Shown: positions 53,132-61,410 of the stretch, in pieces
How positions within the stretch are numbered: position 1 is the first letter of the stretch
Layout of the letters: each line of letters opens with the position of its first letter
NCBI RefSeq assembly: GCF_016921115.1
Contig: NZ_JAFFZS010000033.1
Coordinates: 17,432 to 81,431 of the forward strand
Source: Streptomyces actuosus
Lineage (GTDB): Bacteria; Actinomycetota; Actinomycetes; Streptomycetales; Streptomycetaceae
Direction of reading: 5' to 3'
Length of the DNA: 64,000 nt
Notes under the pieces: model-generated
The model's input: only the letters and a program-made list of their open reading frames with translations
The model's database searches: none
What the model was told of the DNA's origin: nothing
Made by a program: the position numbers and the translations under genes

Positions 53132-55282
53132 TCACCAGTCCGACGGGTTCCGTCCGTCGACGGCGAAGACGGTGCCGTCCGGGGCGGAGGCGAAGACGTG
53201 CGTGCCGACCATCAGCGGCTCGGGCAGGACGGCAGGTACCCGGTCCGCGTCCGCCCCGAGGCGTGCCCGGGTCTGCCCGACGAGCTCGCCGGAACGGGCG
53301 GCGAAGGCCAGCAGCCGCCCGTCGGCGGCCGAGACCAGGACGACGTGGCCGTCGGAGACCGGAGCGGACCCCCGGCCGAGTGAGGTCTCCACGTGCCACT
53401 GACGCTTGCCGCCGTCCATGTCGACGGCCTCCAGGGAGCCGCCGGCGGCCAGCAGGTAGACCGTGTCGCCGTGCACGGTGGCACGGGCGCTCTGACGCCG
53501 GACGGGCAGCGGCACGGTCCGGGTCGCCCCGGACGCGGGCGTGTAGCGGACCACCGTCTGCGCGTCCGCGTACACCGCGTCGACCGACAGGAAGAACACG
53601 GATCCGTGCGCACTGCCGAAGAGGCGCAGCGTGCCGTCCAGCCGGGCCTTCCACCGCACGTCACCCGTGGCCGCGTCGACCGCGGTCACCTCGGTGCTCG
53701 ACCCGTCGGCCGAGGGAGTCGTCAGATAGGCCGCGGAATCACCGGCGAACGACGAGAACGACGCCGGGACGGCCCCCGGGAAGCGTCGCTGCCACTTCGT
53801 CCCCCCGGTCGCCGCGTCCACACCCCGTACCGTTCCGTCCGTCCCGGTCAGCAGCAGCATGCCCGCGGCCTGCCCGATCCCGCTGTACGCGGGCACATCC
53901 CACTCCCTGCGCACCCCGCCCGAGGCCGGGTCCAATGCCTCCAGCCGGCTGCCGTGATCGGCCAGCGGCTGGACGAGCCCGCCCGCCACGACCGGCGCGG
54001 CGCTCCAGTACGCAGCTTCGGAGCGGTGCCGCCACAGCACCCGCCCGTCGGACGGATCGAGGCCGAGCACCTGCCCGGGAGTGACGCACAGCAGCGCGCC
54101 CGCACCGTACGAGCACCGGGGCATGCCGCCGCCCCCGGCGAGCGGCGGCGACGTCCACGACGTGACCTCCGCCGAGGCCGCGCGGGTCGCCGTCTCACGG
54201 GGTACGTCGGCGCGCCCGGGCGCCAGCAGCTGGACGCAGCCGAACACGCCGCCGGCCGCGAGGAGCAGGGCGCCCGACGCCAGCAGGACCTTGCGCCGGG
54301 CACGAGCCGCGGCAGGTCGCGCCGCCCGCGGGGCCCCGGCGCCCGACTCGGACGGCGGTTCGGACGGCGACCCGGACGGCGGTTCGGACGGCGGTTCGGA
54401 CGGCTGCGCGTCGCCGGGCCGCTGCGCCGGTATGAACGCCTGGGTGTCGTACGAGGCCGCCACCGACCGCAGATCCCGCATCAGCTCGTCCGGCGTGGGG
54501 CGGTCCTCGGGGTCCTTCGCCAGACAGCGCAGGATCAGCGGAGCGAGGTTCCCGGGCACGCCGGTCAGATCCGGTTCGTCGTGGACGACCTGGTAGGCCA
54601 CGATGTAGGGGCTGTCCGAGTCGAACGGCCCGCGCCCGGTCGCCGCGTGCACCATCACCGATCCGAGGGCGAACACGTCCGCGGCCGGCCCGACCTCCCG
54701 CGGCCGGCGGAACTGCTCGGGCGCCATGAACGGCGGAGTGCCGATCAACTTGCCGGTCTCGGTGCGAAGTTCGCTGTCCGTTGGCCGAGAAATGCCGAAG
54801 TCGATGACCTTGGGCCCGTCCTCGGCGAGCAGGACGTTGCTCGGTTTGAGGTCCCGGTGCACGACTCCGGCGCGGTGGATGTCACGCAGCGCCTCCGCGA
54901 GTCCGGCCATCAGCCGGCGCAATCGGTCGGGCGTCATCGGCCCGTTCCGCTTCACCTGGTCGGAGAGTGTCGGACCCGGAATGAACAGCGTGGCCATCCA
55001 GGGCCGTTCGGCCTCCGGATCGGCGTCGACGACCGGCGCGGTGAACGCCCCGCTCACCCTCCGCACGGCGGCCACCTCCTGCCGGAAACGGCCCCTGAAC
55101 TCGGGATCCCTCGCGAACTCGGCATGCACGACCTTCACCGCGAGCTTCATGCCCGAGGTGCTCCTGGCCAGGTGGACGACACCCATGCCGCCCGAGCCGA
55201 GACACGACTCGAGACGGTAGTGGCCGGCGTACTCGGGAAGTTCCGCTTCCGCGCCCGCTCCGCTGTTCCGCTGTGGCGCCAT
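53132..55282 (-). CDS. Transmembrane Ser/Thr protein kinase with PQQ-like beta-propeller sensor
   Basis: 716 residues. Kinase domain 20-275: LGSGGMGVVHLA, MKLAVKVVHAE (catalytic Lys), VVHRDLKPSNVLL, VIDFGISRP, FMAPEQF. A Pro/Ser/Glu linker follows, encoded by four 12-bp repeats (54350-54397), then one membrane helix (KVLLASGALLLAAGGVFGCV) and a C-terminal extracellular propeller of PQQ/quinoprotein repeats (LGLDPSDGRVLWRH, VRGVDAATGGTKWQRRF, VTAVDAATGDVRWKARL, LEAVDMDGGKRQWHVE). A PknD-like layout for sensing an outside ligand. Divergent from the SH3 gene; the ligand is unknown. Confidence 0.93.
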   Translation of the reverse strand: MAPQRNSGAGAEAELPEYAGHYRLESCLGSGGMGVVHLARSTSGMKLAVKVVHAEFARDPEFRGRFRQEVAAVRRVSGAFTAPVVDADPEAERPWMATLFIPGPTLSDQVKRNGPMTPDRLRRLMAGLAEALRDIHRAGVVHRDLKPSNVLLAEDGPKVIDFGISRPTDSELRTETGKLIGTPPFMAPEQFRRPREVGPAADVFALGSVMVHAATGRGPFDSDSPYIVAYQVVHDEPDLTGVPGNLAPLILRCLAKDPEDRPTPDELMRDLRSVAASYDTQAFIPAQRPGDAQPSEPPSEPPSGSPSEPPSESGAGAPRAARPAAARARRKVLLASGALLLAAGGVFGCVQLLAPGRADVPRETATRAASAEVTSWTSPPLAGGGGMPRCSYGAGALLCVTPGQVLGLDPSDGRVLWRHRSEAAYWSAAPVVAGGLVQPLADHGSRLEALDPASGGVRREWDVPAYSGIGQAAGMLLLTGTDGTVRGVDAATGGTKWQRRFPGAVPASFSSFAGDSAAYLTTPSADGSSTEVTAVDAATGDVRWKARLDGTLRLFGSAHGSVFFLSVDAVYADAQTVVRYTPASGATRTVPLPVRRQSARATVHGDTVYLLAAGGSLEAVDMDGGKRQWHVETSLGRGSAPVSDGHVVLVSAADGRLLAFAARSGELVGQTRARLGADADRVPAVLPEPLMVGTHVFASAPDGTVFAVDGRNPSDW
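54350..54397. repeat. 12-bp tandem repeat in the kinase linker
   Basis: GGACGGCGGTTC occurs at 54350, 54374 and 54386, with a variant at 54362; it encodes a Pro-Ser-Glu-Pro-type linker on the minus strand. Confidence 0.88.
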
Positions 55283-55422
55283 GGGACCACCCCCCGTGCT
55301 GTTCGCCCCGCGCGCGACGTTCGGAGCCTAGTCGATGAGTCGTACGGGACCGAGGCGGCTTGCTACTGTCCCTGTGCGAGTCGCGCACAGGTGTTTCATG
55401 GCGAGATTCAGGGGTATCAACG

Positions 55423-55447
55423 GGGCCCCATGGCAGCCATGGGGCCC
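55423..55447. promoter_or_regulatory. Perfect 25-bp palindrome just before the SH3 gene
   Basis: GGGCCCCATGGC (55423-55434), centre A, GCCATGGGGCCC (55436-55447). It ends 3 nt before the GGGGGGAG ribosome-binding site of the SH3 gene. It could be an operator or an mRNA hairpin affecting translation. Confidence 0.6.
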
Positions 55448-55464
55448 GACGGGGGGAGCCACTC

Positions 55465-55779
55465 ATGTCTGTCGACCGTGCCGAAGAGCCCGGAACCAAG
55501 GCCGCCGAGACGACCTTGGCGGCGGTGTCCGTACGCTACTACTCGATCGCGCCGGGAGTCCGGCTCAACGTGCGCAGCGGCCCCGGTACCGGCTACAGCA
55601 TCGTCCGCGTGCTGCCCGCGGGCAGCAAGATCCCCATCTTCTGCCAGACCCGGGGCACGACGGTGACCGGTTTCTACGGCACGACGAACATCTGGGACAA
55701 CATCGGCGACGGCGAATTCGTCTCGGACGCGTACGTGTACACGGGCAGCGACGGCTACGTGGCCCCGCGCTGCTCCTGA
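55465..55779 (+). CDS. Bacterial SH3-domain protein
   Basis: 104 residues, one SH3b domain: VRYYSIAPGVRLNVRSGPGT, GYSIVRVLPAGSKIPIFCQT, WDNIGDGEFVSDAYVYTGSD, ending VAPRCS with a second Cys. SH3b domains usually bind cell-wall peptides. No standard signal peptide is seen at the N-terminus (MSVDRAEEPGTKAAETTLAA), which is odd for a wall-binding domain; it may be cytosolic or leave by a non-Sec route. GGGGGGAG lies 6 nt before ATG 55465. Divergent from the kinase gene, a possible functional link. Confidence 0.82.
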   Translation: MSVDRAEEPGTKAAETTLAAVSVRYYSIAPGVRLNVRSGPGTGYSIVRVLPAGSKIPIFCQTRGTTVTGFYGTTNIWDNIGDGEFVSDAYVYTGSDGYVAPRCS

Positions 55780-56000
55780 TCCGTCGGCGGCCGGCACGCC
55801 GCAGCCCGTCCGCCGCGCCGGGTGGGCGTGTCCGGCACGCCGGCCGCCCCGTCCACCGCTCGGGCCCGTCCGGGGGTGGTGCGTGGAACCCGCTGACGGC
55901 CGCCGCACCGGTGCCCACCGGGAGGGCCCGCGTGCCGCTCCCGCGGGGGACCGAACCGGCCCACGGGTGGAGTCCGCCCGCCGCGGCGCATAATCGTCCC

Positions 56001-56528
56001 GTGAGCAGCGACGACAACGGCACCCCGGACACACCCGCGAGCTCCCGCCCCGGTGAGGCGACCCAGAGCGGGCCCCGGCCCGAACCCCTGCGGTTCTTCG
56101 GCACCACGTGGGTCGACCACGGCGAGGGCTACACGGCCCGCCGGATCGGCGTGGCCGCCGGCTCGCTCGCCCTGGCCGCAGCTTCCTGCCTGGTGCTCAG
56201 CTTCGCCTACGACGGCATCCGGATCGCCGACACCGGCGGCTTCGTCAACGTGCTGATCGTCGCCATGTTCGCGATCTGCAGCGCGCTCGCCTTCCGGCAC
56301 ACCTGGGACGGCTTCGCCCGGCGCCCGGACTCCGAGCGGCACGCCAACCTGCGCGGCCTGCTGGCCATCGGATTCGTCGGCTCGCTGCTCGCCTACTTCT
56401 TCCGCTCCCTGACCGAGGCGCCGGGCGAGAGACTGCACCGCCAGGAGTACGAGGCGGCCGTCGAGAAGTACGGCAGGCGCACGGCCCGCCGCACCGGGAA
56501 CCCTTCGAAGAAGCGCCGCGAGCGCTAG
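56001..56528 (+). CDS. Conserved three-helix membrane protein, function unknown
   Basis: 175 residues, GTG start. Soluble N-terminus (RFFGTTWVDHGEGYTARRIG) then three membrane helices (AGSLALAAASCLVLSFAY; FVNVLIVAMFAICSALAF; GLLAIGFVGSLLAYFFRSL) and a basic C-terminus (RRTARRTGNPSKKRRER). TAATCG 7 nt before the start suggests a leaderless transcript. No family recognised beyond Streptomyces hypothetical membrane proteins. Confidence 0.68.
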   Translation: MSSDDNGTPDTPASSRPGEATQSGPRPEPLRFFGTTWVDHGEGYTARRIGVAAGSLALAAASCLVLSFAYDGIRIADTGGFVNVLIVAMFAICSALAFRHTWDGFARRPDSERHANLRGLLAIGFVGSLLAYFFRSLTEAPGERLHRQEYEAAVEKYGRRTARRTGNPSKKRRER

Positions 56529-56582
56529 CGTCCGGCGCCCGCCCGTTCTTGCCGAAAACCGGCTGCCCCCTGCGAAAACACC

Positions 56583-56597
56583 CGGCCATCATGGCCG
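56583..56597. promoter_or_regulatory. CGGCCAT-C-ATGGCCG palindrome abutting a start codon
   Basis: Perfect 7-bp arms around one base, ending one base before ATG 56599 of the methyltransferase gene; no Shine-Dalgarno in between. Candidate operator or a start-masking element. Confidence 0.4.
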
Positions 56598-56598
56598 T

Positions 56599-57372
56599 AT
56601 GACGCTTGCGCCGCCTTCCCACACCGCACGCGCACACTCCTTCAACACCGCCGCGGCCCAGTACGCCGCCAACCGCCCCTCCTATCCGCCCGCCCTCCTC
56701 GACGCGATCGAGGATCTGGCCGGCCGGCCCCTCGCCGGGGCGAGGGTCGCTGACGTCGGTGCCGGTACGGGTATCTCGACGGCCCTGCTGCGGGACCGCG
56801 GCGCCCGTGTCGTCGCCGTCGAGCCGGGCGCCGGCATGGCCGTGCAGTTCCGCCGCGCCCTGCCCGAGGTTCCCGTCGTCCGGGGCGACGGGAACGCCCT
56901 GCCCCTCGCCACGGCCTGCGCCGACCTCCTCACCTATGCCCAGTCCTGGCACTGGGTCGACCCGGCACGTGCGGTCCCGGAGGCGCTGCGTGTGCTGCGT
57001 CCCGGCGGGGCGCTCGCTCTCTGGTGGAACACCAGCGCCCTCGACGTGCCGTGGATCGACGAGCAGCAGCGGCGGATCCGCCGCCACTTCGGCGTCGACG
57101 CCGCCGGCTGGAAGAGGACCGGGAGCGACACCCGCGTGGCCGACCCTTCCGGCCGCCTCGACTTCTCCCACCACCGGGTCCGCTGGAGCCGCCGCGTCAC
57201 CGTCGACACGCACCTGGCCAACATCGGCAGCCACTCCGTCTTCCTCGTCCACGGCGAGGAGCGCAGCCGCCCCTTCCTGACCGAGGAGCGCGCCCACGTC
57301 CTCGACGTCTTCCCGAGCGGCGTCGTCGACGAGGTCTACGAAGTGGAACTGCTGATCGCCACACCGCGCTGA
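56599..57372 (+). CDS. Class I SAM-dependent methyltransferase (UbiE/Methyltransf_11 type)
   Basis: 257 residues. Begins FNTAAAQYAANRPSYPPALL (typical lead-in), SAM loop VADVGAGTGISTALLRDRG, VVAVEPGAGMAVQFRRALP, GNALPLATACADLLTYAQSW and EALRVLRPGGALALWWN. Small-molecule methyltransferase, substrate unknown. The palindrome just before the ATG leaves little space for a leader, implying leaderless translation or an unusual control. Confidence 0.88.
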   Translation: MTLAPPSHTARAHSFNTAAAQYAANRPSYPPALLDAIEDLAGRPLAGARVADVGAGTGISTALLRDRGARVVAVEPGAGMAVQFRRALPEVPVVRGDGNALPLATACADLLTYAQSWHWVDPARAVPEALRVLRPGGALALWWNTSALDVPWIDEQQRRIRRHFGVDAAGWKRTGSDTRVADPSGRLDFSHHRVRWSRRVTVDTHLANIGSHSVFLVHGEERSRPFLTEERAHVLDVFPSGVVDEVYEVELLIATPR

Positions 57373-58152
57373 TCGGCCCGCCCGGCCCCCGGCCACCCGC
57401 CCGACCACGGCCACCGGCAGCAGCCGGCCCGGCGCTCCGGGACCCGCCACACCGATTCCGGCCACCCGGGCGCCTCCCTGCGCGCCGCCGCGCGCCCCCT
57501 CCGGGCACCCGCCCGGCCGTCCCACGGGTCCCGTCCACCGGTAGGCCACGGCCCCGTCCCTCTCCGGGCCACGCCGGCCCCCGGCACCAAGGCCCCGGAC
57601 CGGAGCAGCTCCGCCCGGCCACCGGCCCCGTGCAGCGCCCGACGCACTCCGCGGGTCTCCCTGCCTCCCGGGGCCCGCGGCTGGGCCGGGCCACGCCGGC
57701 CCCCGGCACCAAGGCCCCGGACCGGAGCAGCTCCGCCCGGCCACCCGCCCCCGGCACGCGCCCTCTCCGTCTTCTGCGCCTCCCGCACCTCCTCTTCCTC
57801 GCGCGCCCCCCTCCTGCGCCTTTGCACCCCTGCCACCGCCCATGTCTCCCCGCACCCCGGGGGGCGAATCTCGGTGGCACCCCGATTTCCGACGGCACCT
57901 CGCACCCCCGACGGCACCCGGGCGGCTCCGCGCGCCGTGCTCCCCGCCCCTCCACGGCGCCCCTCGACGGTCCGTGCCGCCGTGGGCGCTCCACTGCATC
58001 TCCGCGGCTCCGCCCCGACCCCACGCAGCCCATGGGGCACCCGCGCCTCTCCGCACCACCGCGCGAGCCCCGCCCTCTCGGGGGTGCCGTGCCCACTGTC
58101 GCCCGCGCCCCCGTGGCCGCCGTCCCCGCCACCGCGCCCTCGCACACGCCCC
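57373..58152. other. 780-bp gene-free, C-rich region containing a duplicated 60-mer
   Basis: Strong C over G skew on the plus strand. A 60-bp block at 57564-57623 recurs perfectly at 57686-57745. Open frames on the minus strand are low-complexity Gly/Arg and not credible. Confidence 0.5.
57564..57745. repeat. Perfect 60-bp direct repeat (two copies, 122-bp period)
   Basis: Copies 57564-57623 and 57686-57745 are identical base for base (both start CCGGGCCACGCCGGCCCCCG); the sequence between is unrelated. Confidence 0.92.
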
Positions 58153-58181
58153 TTGACCGTATCGGGGCGCGAGAGCATTAT
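58153..58181 (+). promoter_or_regulatory. Consensus-like promoter of the ABC exporter operon
   Basis: TTGACC (58153-58158), 17-bp spacer, CATTAT (58176-58181). The expected transcription start is at or next to ATG 58189, so the mRNA should be leaderless. ATTCA...TGAAT (58180-58197) forms an imperfect dyad over the start. Confidence 0.7.
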
Positions 58182-58188
58182 TCAGCGC

Positions 58189-59025
58189 ATGATGAATTAC
58201 GCGCCCGGCCCGTCGGGCGGTCCGACGGGCGGCCCCTCGGGCGACAGTCCCGACGTGCCCGACACCCCTGCCGTCCGTGCCGCCGACCTCACCGTCGTCC
58301 GCGGCCCCCGCACCGTCCTGCGCGGCGTCGACTTCACGGTCCCGCGCGGCCAGATCACCGGCCTGCTCGGCCCGTCCGGCTGCGGCAAGTCGACATTGAT
58401 GCGCTCGGTCGTCGGCACCCAGGCGAAGGTCACCGGCACCCTCGACGTCCTCGGCCGCCCCGCCGGCCACCCCGACCTGCGCACCCGGATCGGCTACGTC
58501 ACCCAGGCGCCCTCCGTCTACGACGACCTGACGGTCCGTCAGAACCTGGACTACTTCGCGGCGATCCTCCGCCCCGGCCGCGCCGCCGCCGACCGGCGCA
58601 GGGAGGAGGTCACCCGGGCCATCACCGACGTCGACCTCACCAGCCACGCCGACGCCCTCGCCGGCAACCTCTCCGGGGGGCAGCGCAGTCGCGTCTCCCT
58701 CGCGGTCGCCCTGCTCGGCGCCCCCGAACTCCTCGTCCTCGACGAACCCACCGTCGGCCTCGACCCCGTGCTCCGCCGCGACCTGTGGAACCTCTTCCAC
58801 GACATCGCCGGCCGGCGCGGCGCCACCCTGCTCATCTCCTCACACGTCATGGACGAGGCCGAGCGCTGCCACCGCCTGCTCCTCATGCGCGAGGGCGAGA
58901 TCCTCGCCGACGACACCCCCGACGCCCTGCGCACCCGCACCCACTCCGACACCGTCGAAGCGGCCTTCCTCCACCTGGTCGACGAGGCGATCGCGGCCGG
59001 CCGCGCAAAGGAGACCACCCGATGA
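58189..59025 (+). CDS. ABC-2-type exporter ATPase
   Basis: 278 residues. Walker A GPSGCGKSTLMRS, Q-loop YVTQAPSVYDDLTV, signature NLSGGQRSRVSLA, Walker B LLVLDEPTVGLDP and the switch His in ISSHVMDEAERC. DrrA/NodI-like. ATG 58189 (or 58192) chosen from the promoter spacing. Its stop overlaps the permease gene (ATGA), so the two form one exporter; substrate unknown. Confidence 0.92.
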   Translation: MMNYAPGPSGGPTGGPSGDSPDVPDTPAVRAADLTVVRGPRTVLRGVDFTVPRGQITGLLGPSGCGKSTLMRSVVGTQAKVTGTLDVLGRPAGHPDLRTRIGYVTQAPSVYDDLTVRQNLDYFAAILRPGRAAADRRREEVTRAITDVDLTSHADALAGNLSGGQRSRVSLAVALLGAPELLVLDEPTVGLDPVLRRDLWNLFHDIAGRRGATLLISSHVMDEAERCHRLLLMREGEILADDTPDALRTRTHSDTVEAAFLHLVDEAIAAGRAKETTR

Positions 59026-59807
59026 GCGCCACCACGACGGAGACCACCGCACCCGCACCCGCCCGGTCCCTGACCGCCTCCCGCACCCTCGCCACCGCGG
59101 CCCGCGTCCTGCGCCAGCTCCGCCACGACCCCCGCACCATCGCGCTGCTGATGCTCATCCCCTGCCTGATGCTCTTCCTGCTGCGCTACGTCTTCGACGG
59201 CAGCCCGCGCACCTTCGACAACATCGGCGCATCCCTCCTCGGGATCTTCCCGCTGATCACGATGTTCCTCGTCACCTCCATCGCCACCCTGCGCGAACGT
59301 ACCTCCGGCACCCTCGAACGCCTCCTCGCCATGCCTCTGGGCAAGGGCGATCTCATCGCCGGCTACGCGCTCGCCTTCGGCACCCTCGCGATCATCCAGT
59401 CGGCACTGGCGACCGGCCTGGCCCTGTGGTTCCTCGGCCTCGACGTCGTCGGCTCGCCCTGGCTCCTTCTCCTCGTCGCGCTGCTCGACGCCCTGCTCGG
59501 CACGGCTCTCGGTCTGTTCGTCTCGGCCTTCGCCGCCTCGGAGTTCCAGGCGGTCCAGTTCATGCCGGCGGTGATCTTCCCCCAGCTCCTGCTCTGCGGC
59601 CTGTTCACCCCCCGCGACAACATGCACCCCGCCCTGGAGACCGTCTCGGACGTCCTGCCGATGTCCTACGCCGTCGACGGCATGAACGAGGTCCTCAAGC
59701 ACACCGACATGACGGCCACCTTCGTCCGCGACGTCCTGATCGTGGCGGGCTGCGCCCTCCTCGTGCTGTTCCTGGGCGCGGCCACGCTCCGCCGCAGGAC
59801 CACCTGA
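59022..59807 (+). CDS. ABC-2-type exporter permease
   Basis: 261 residues, six membrane helices (IALLMLIPCLMLFLLRYVFD; SLLGIFPLITMFLVTSIATL; LLLLVALLDALLGTALGLFV; FMPAVIFPQLLLCGLFTP; VLIVAGCALLVLFLGAATL). Motif RERTSGTLERLLAMPLGKGD is typical of the NodJ/DrrB family. Coupled to the ATPase gene by ATGA overlap. Confidence 0.92.
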   Translation: MSATTTETTAPAPARSLTASRTLATAARVLRQLRHDPRTIALLMLIPCLMLFLLRYVFDGSPRTFDNIGASLLGIFPLITMFLVTSIATLRERTSGTLERLLAMPLGKGDLIAGYALAFGTLAIIQSALATGLALWFLGLDVVGSPWLLLLVALLDALLGTALGLFVSAFAASEFQAVQFMPAVIFPQLLLCGLFTPRDNMHPALETVSDVLPMSYAVDGMNEVLKHTDMTATFVRDVLIVAGCALLVLFLGAATLRRRTT

Positions 59808-59918
59808 CGGATCCGCGCGCCGACGGACGTCCCGTCTGCCGGACGGCCACCCCCCACCCCGCTCCCCGGTGCGACGATGGACACCGGACGACGTACACCC
59901 CGGAGGGCACCCTCAGCC

Positions 59919-60731
59919 ATGACGCAGAAAGTCGCAGTCCTCGGCACCGGCAAGATCGGCGAAGCCCTGCTCAGCGGAATGATCCGAGGCGGCTGGGCAC
60001 CCGCAGACCTCCTGGTCACGGCCCGCCGCCAGGAACGAGCCGACGAACTCCGCACCCGATACGGAGTCACCCCGGTGACCAACGCCGAGGCCGCGAAGAC
60101 CGCCGACACCCTGATCCTCACCGTCAAGCCGCAGGACATGGGCACCCTCCTCGACGAACTCACCCCGCACGTCCCCGCCGACCGCCTGGTGATCAGCGGG
60201 GCGGCCGGCATCCCCACCTCCTTCATCGAGGAACGCCTCGCCGCGGACACCCCCGTCGTCCGCGTCATGACGAACACCCCCGCCCTCGTCGACGAGGCGA
60301 TGTCCGTCATCTCGGGTGGCAGCCACGCCACCGCCGACCACCTCGCCCACGCCGAGGAGATCTTCGGCGCGGTCGGCAAGACCCTGCGGGTGCCCGAGTC
60401 CCAGCAGGACGCCTGCACGGCCCTGTCCGGCTCCGGCCCGGCCTACTTCTTCTACCTGGTCGAAGCCATGACCGACGCCGGCATCCTGCTCGGCCTGCCC
60501 CGTGACAAGGCCCACGACCTCATCGTCCAGTCCGCGATCGGCGCCGCCACGATGCTCCGTGACAGTGGCGAACACCCCGTCAAACTCCGTGAGAACGTCA
60601 CCTCCCCCGCCGGCACCACCATCAACGCCATCCGCGAGTTGGAGAACCACGGCGTACGCGCCGCCCTCATCGCCGCCCTCGAAGCCGCCCGCGACCGCAG
60701 CCGCGAACTGGCCACCGGTACGAAGGACTGA
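59919..60731 (+). CDS. proC: Pyrroline-5-carboxylate reductase
   Basis: Last step of proline synthesis. 270 residues: VAVLGTGKIGEALLSGMIRG, LILTVKPQDMGTLLDEL, VISGAAGIPTSFIEERL, VVRVMTNTPALVDEAMSVIS, ALSGSGPAYFFYLVEAMTDA and VTSPAGTTINAIRELE. Full length. CGGAGGG lies about 12 nt before ATG 59919. Confidence 0.95.
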   Translation: MTQKVAVLGTGKIGEALLSGMIRGGWAPADLLVTARRQERADELRTRYGVTPVTNAEAAKTADTLILTVKPQDMGTLLDELTPHVPADRLVISGAAGIPTSFIEERLAADTPVVRVMTNTPALVDEAMSVISGGSHATADHLAHAEEIFGAVGKTLRVPESQQDACTALSGSGPAYFFYLVEAMTDAGILLGLPRDKAHDLIVQSAIGAATMLRDSGEHPVKLRENVTSPAGTTINAIRELENHGVRAALIAALEAARDRSRELATGTKD

Positions 60732-60747
60732 CGCCCGCCGGGCGCGG

Positions 60748-61335
60748 TCAGCCCGCCGCGCCCACCACCTCCTCGGCGGTCACCACCCGGGCGAACCCGC
60801 CTCCGTGCAGCGACACCGCCGAGGCCTGCGCCAACTCGTCCGCACTGCGCCGCCAGCCGAACGGCCCCTCCAGGTCGAAGGTGTACGTCGCGTCGAACAC
60901 CACCAGCACGTCGTACCCGAGGTTCCCGCCCATCCGCGCGGTCGTCTCCACACACATGTTGGTCTGGATCCCGACGAGCACGATCTGCGAGATCCCCGCG
61001 TCCTTCAGCCATGCGTCCAGATCGGGCGTCCCGTAGAAGGCCGAGTTCACGGTCTTCGTGATCAGCAGTTCCGCCCCCGTGTCCCCCTTCCCGCGCCGCT
61101 GCTCCACGTACTCCTTGAATTCGTTGCCCTCCTGCCCCGGACGCAGCGGCGACCGAGCACCGGCGGAGTCGTGCCGCACGAAGACGACCGGCCGGCCCGT
61201 CGCCTGCCACACGTCGAGGACCGAGGCGATGTTGTCGTCCGCCTCCGGGTTGTTCCGCGTACCCCAGAAGCCGGCCTCGTCGAAGCCCTTCTGCACGTCC
61301 ACGACCACGAGCGCTGCGTTCTCTGCAATCTCCAT
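60748..61335 (-). CDS. Isochorismatase-like cysteine hydrolase
   Basis: 195 residues. Catalytic triad context: ALVVVDVQKGF (Asp), LLITKTVNSAFYGT (Lys) and GIQTNMCVETTARMG (Cys), with PVVFVRHDS. Related to nicotinamidase/isochorismatase enzymes; substrate unknown. Divergent from a GlxA-type AraC regulator, with a shared 74-bp gap, a common pairing in which the regulator controls the hydrolase. Confidence 0.9.
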   Translation of the reverse strand: MEIAENAALVVVDVQKGFDEAGFWGTRNNPEADDNIASVLDVWQATGRPVVFVRHDSAGARSPLRPGQEGNEFKEYVEQRRGKGDTGAELLITKTVNSAFYGTPDLDAWLKDAGISQIVLVGIQTNMCVETTARMGGNLGYDVLVVFDATYTFDLEGPFGWRRSADELAQASAVSLHGGGFARVVTAEEVVGAAG

Positions 61336-61391
61336 GTACCCGATCCTGTCGCCGCGGGCACGGCCGTCCCAGAGGTACAGAAGACAGCGAT

Positions 61392-61410
61392 CGATGGTTT
61401 ACTGCCATCG
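61392..61410. promoter_or_regulatory. CGATGG-N7-CCATCG operator overlapping a start codon
   Basis: Perfect 6-bp arms around TTTACTG; the right arm ends on the first base of GTG 61410. Sits in the only space between the divergent genes. Confidence 0.45.

Noticed and set aside
57336..58178. Large Gly/Arg-rich minus-strand ORFs
   Set aside because: Contain the duplicated 60-mer and extreme low complexity; no ribosome-binding site or recognisable domain.
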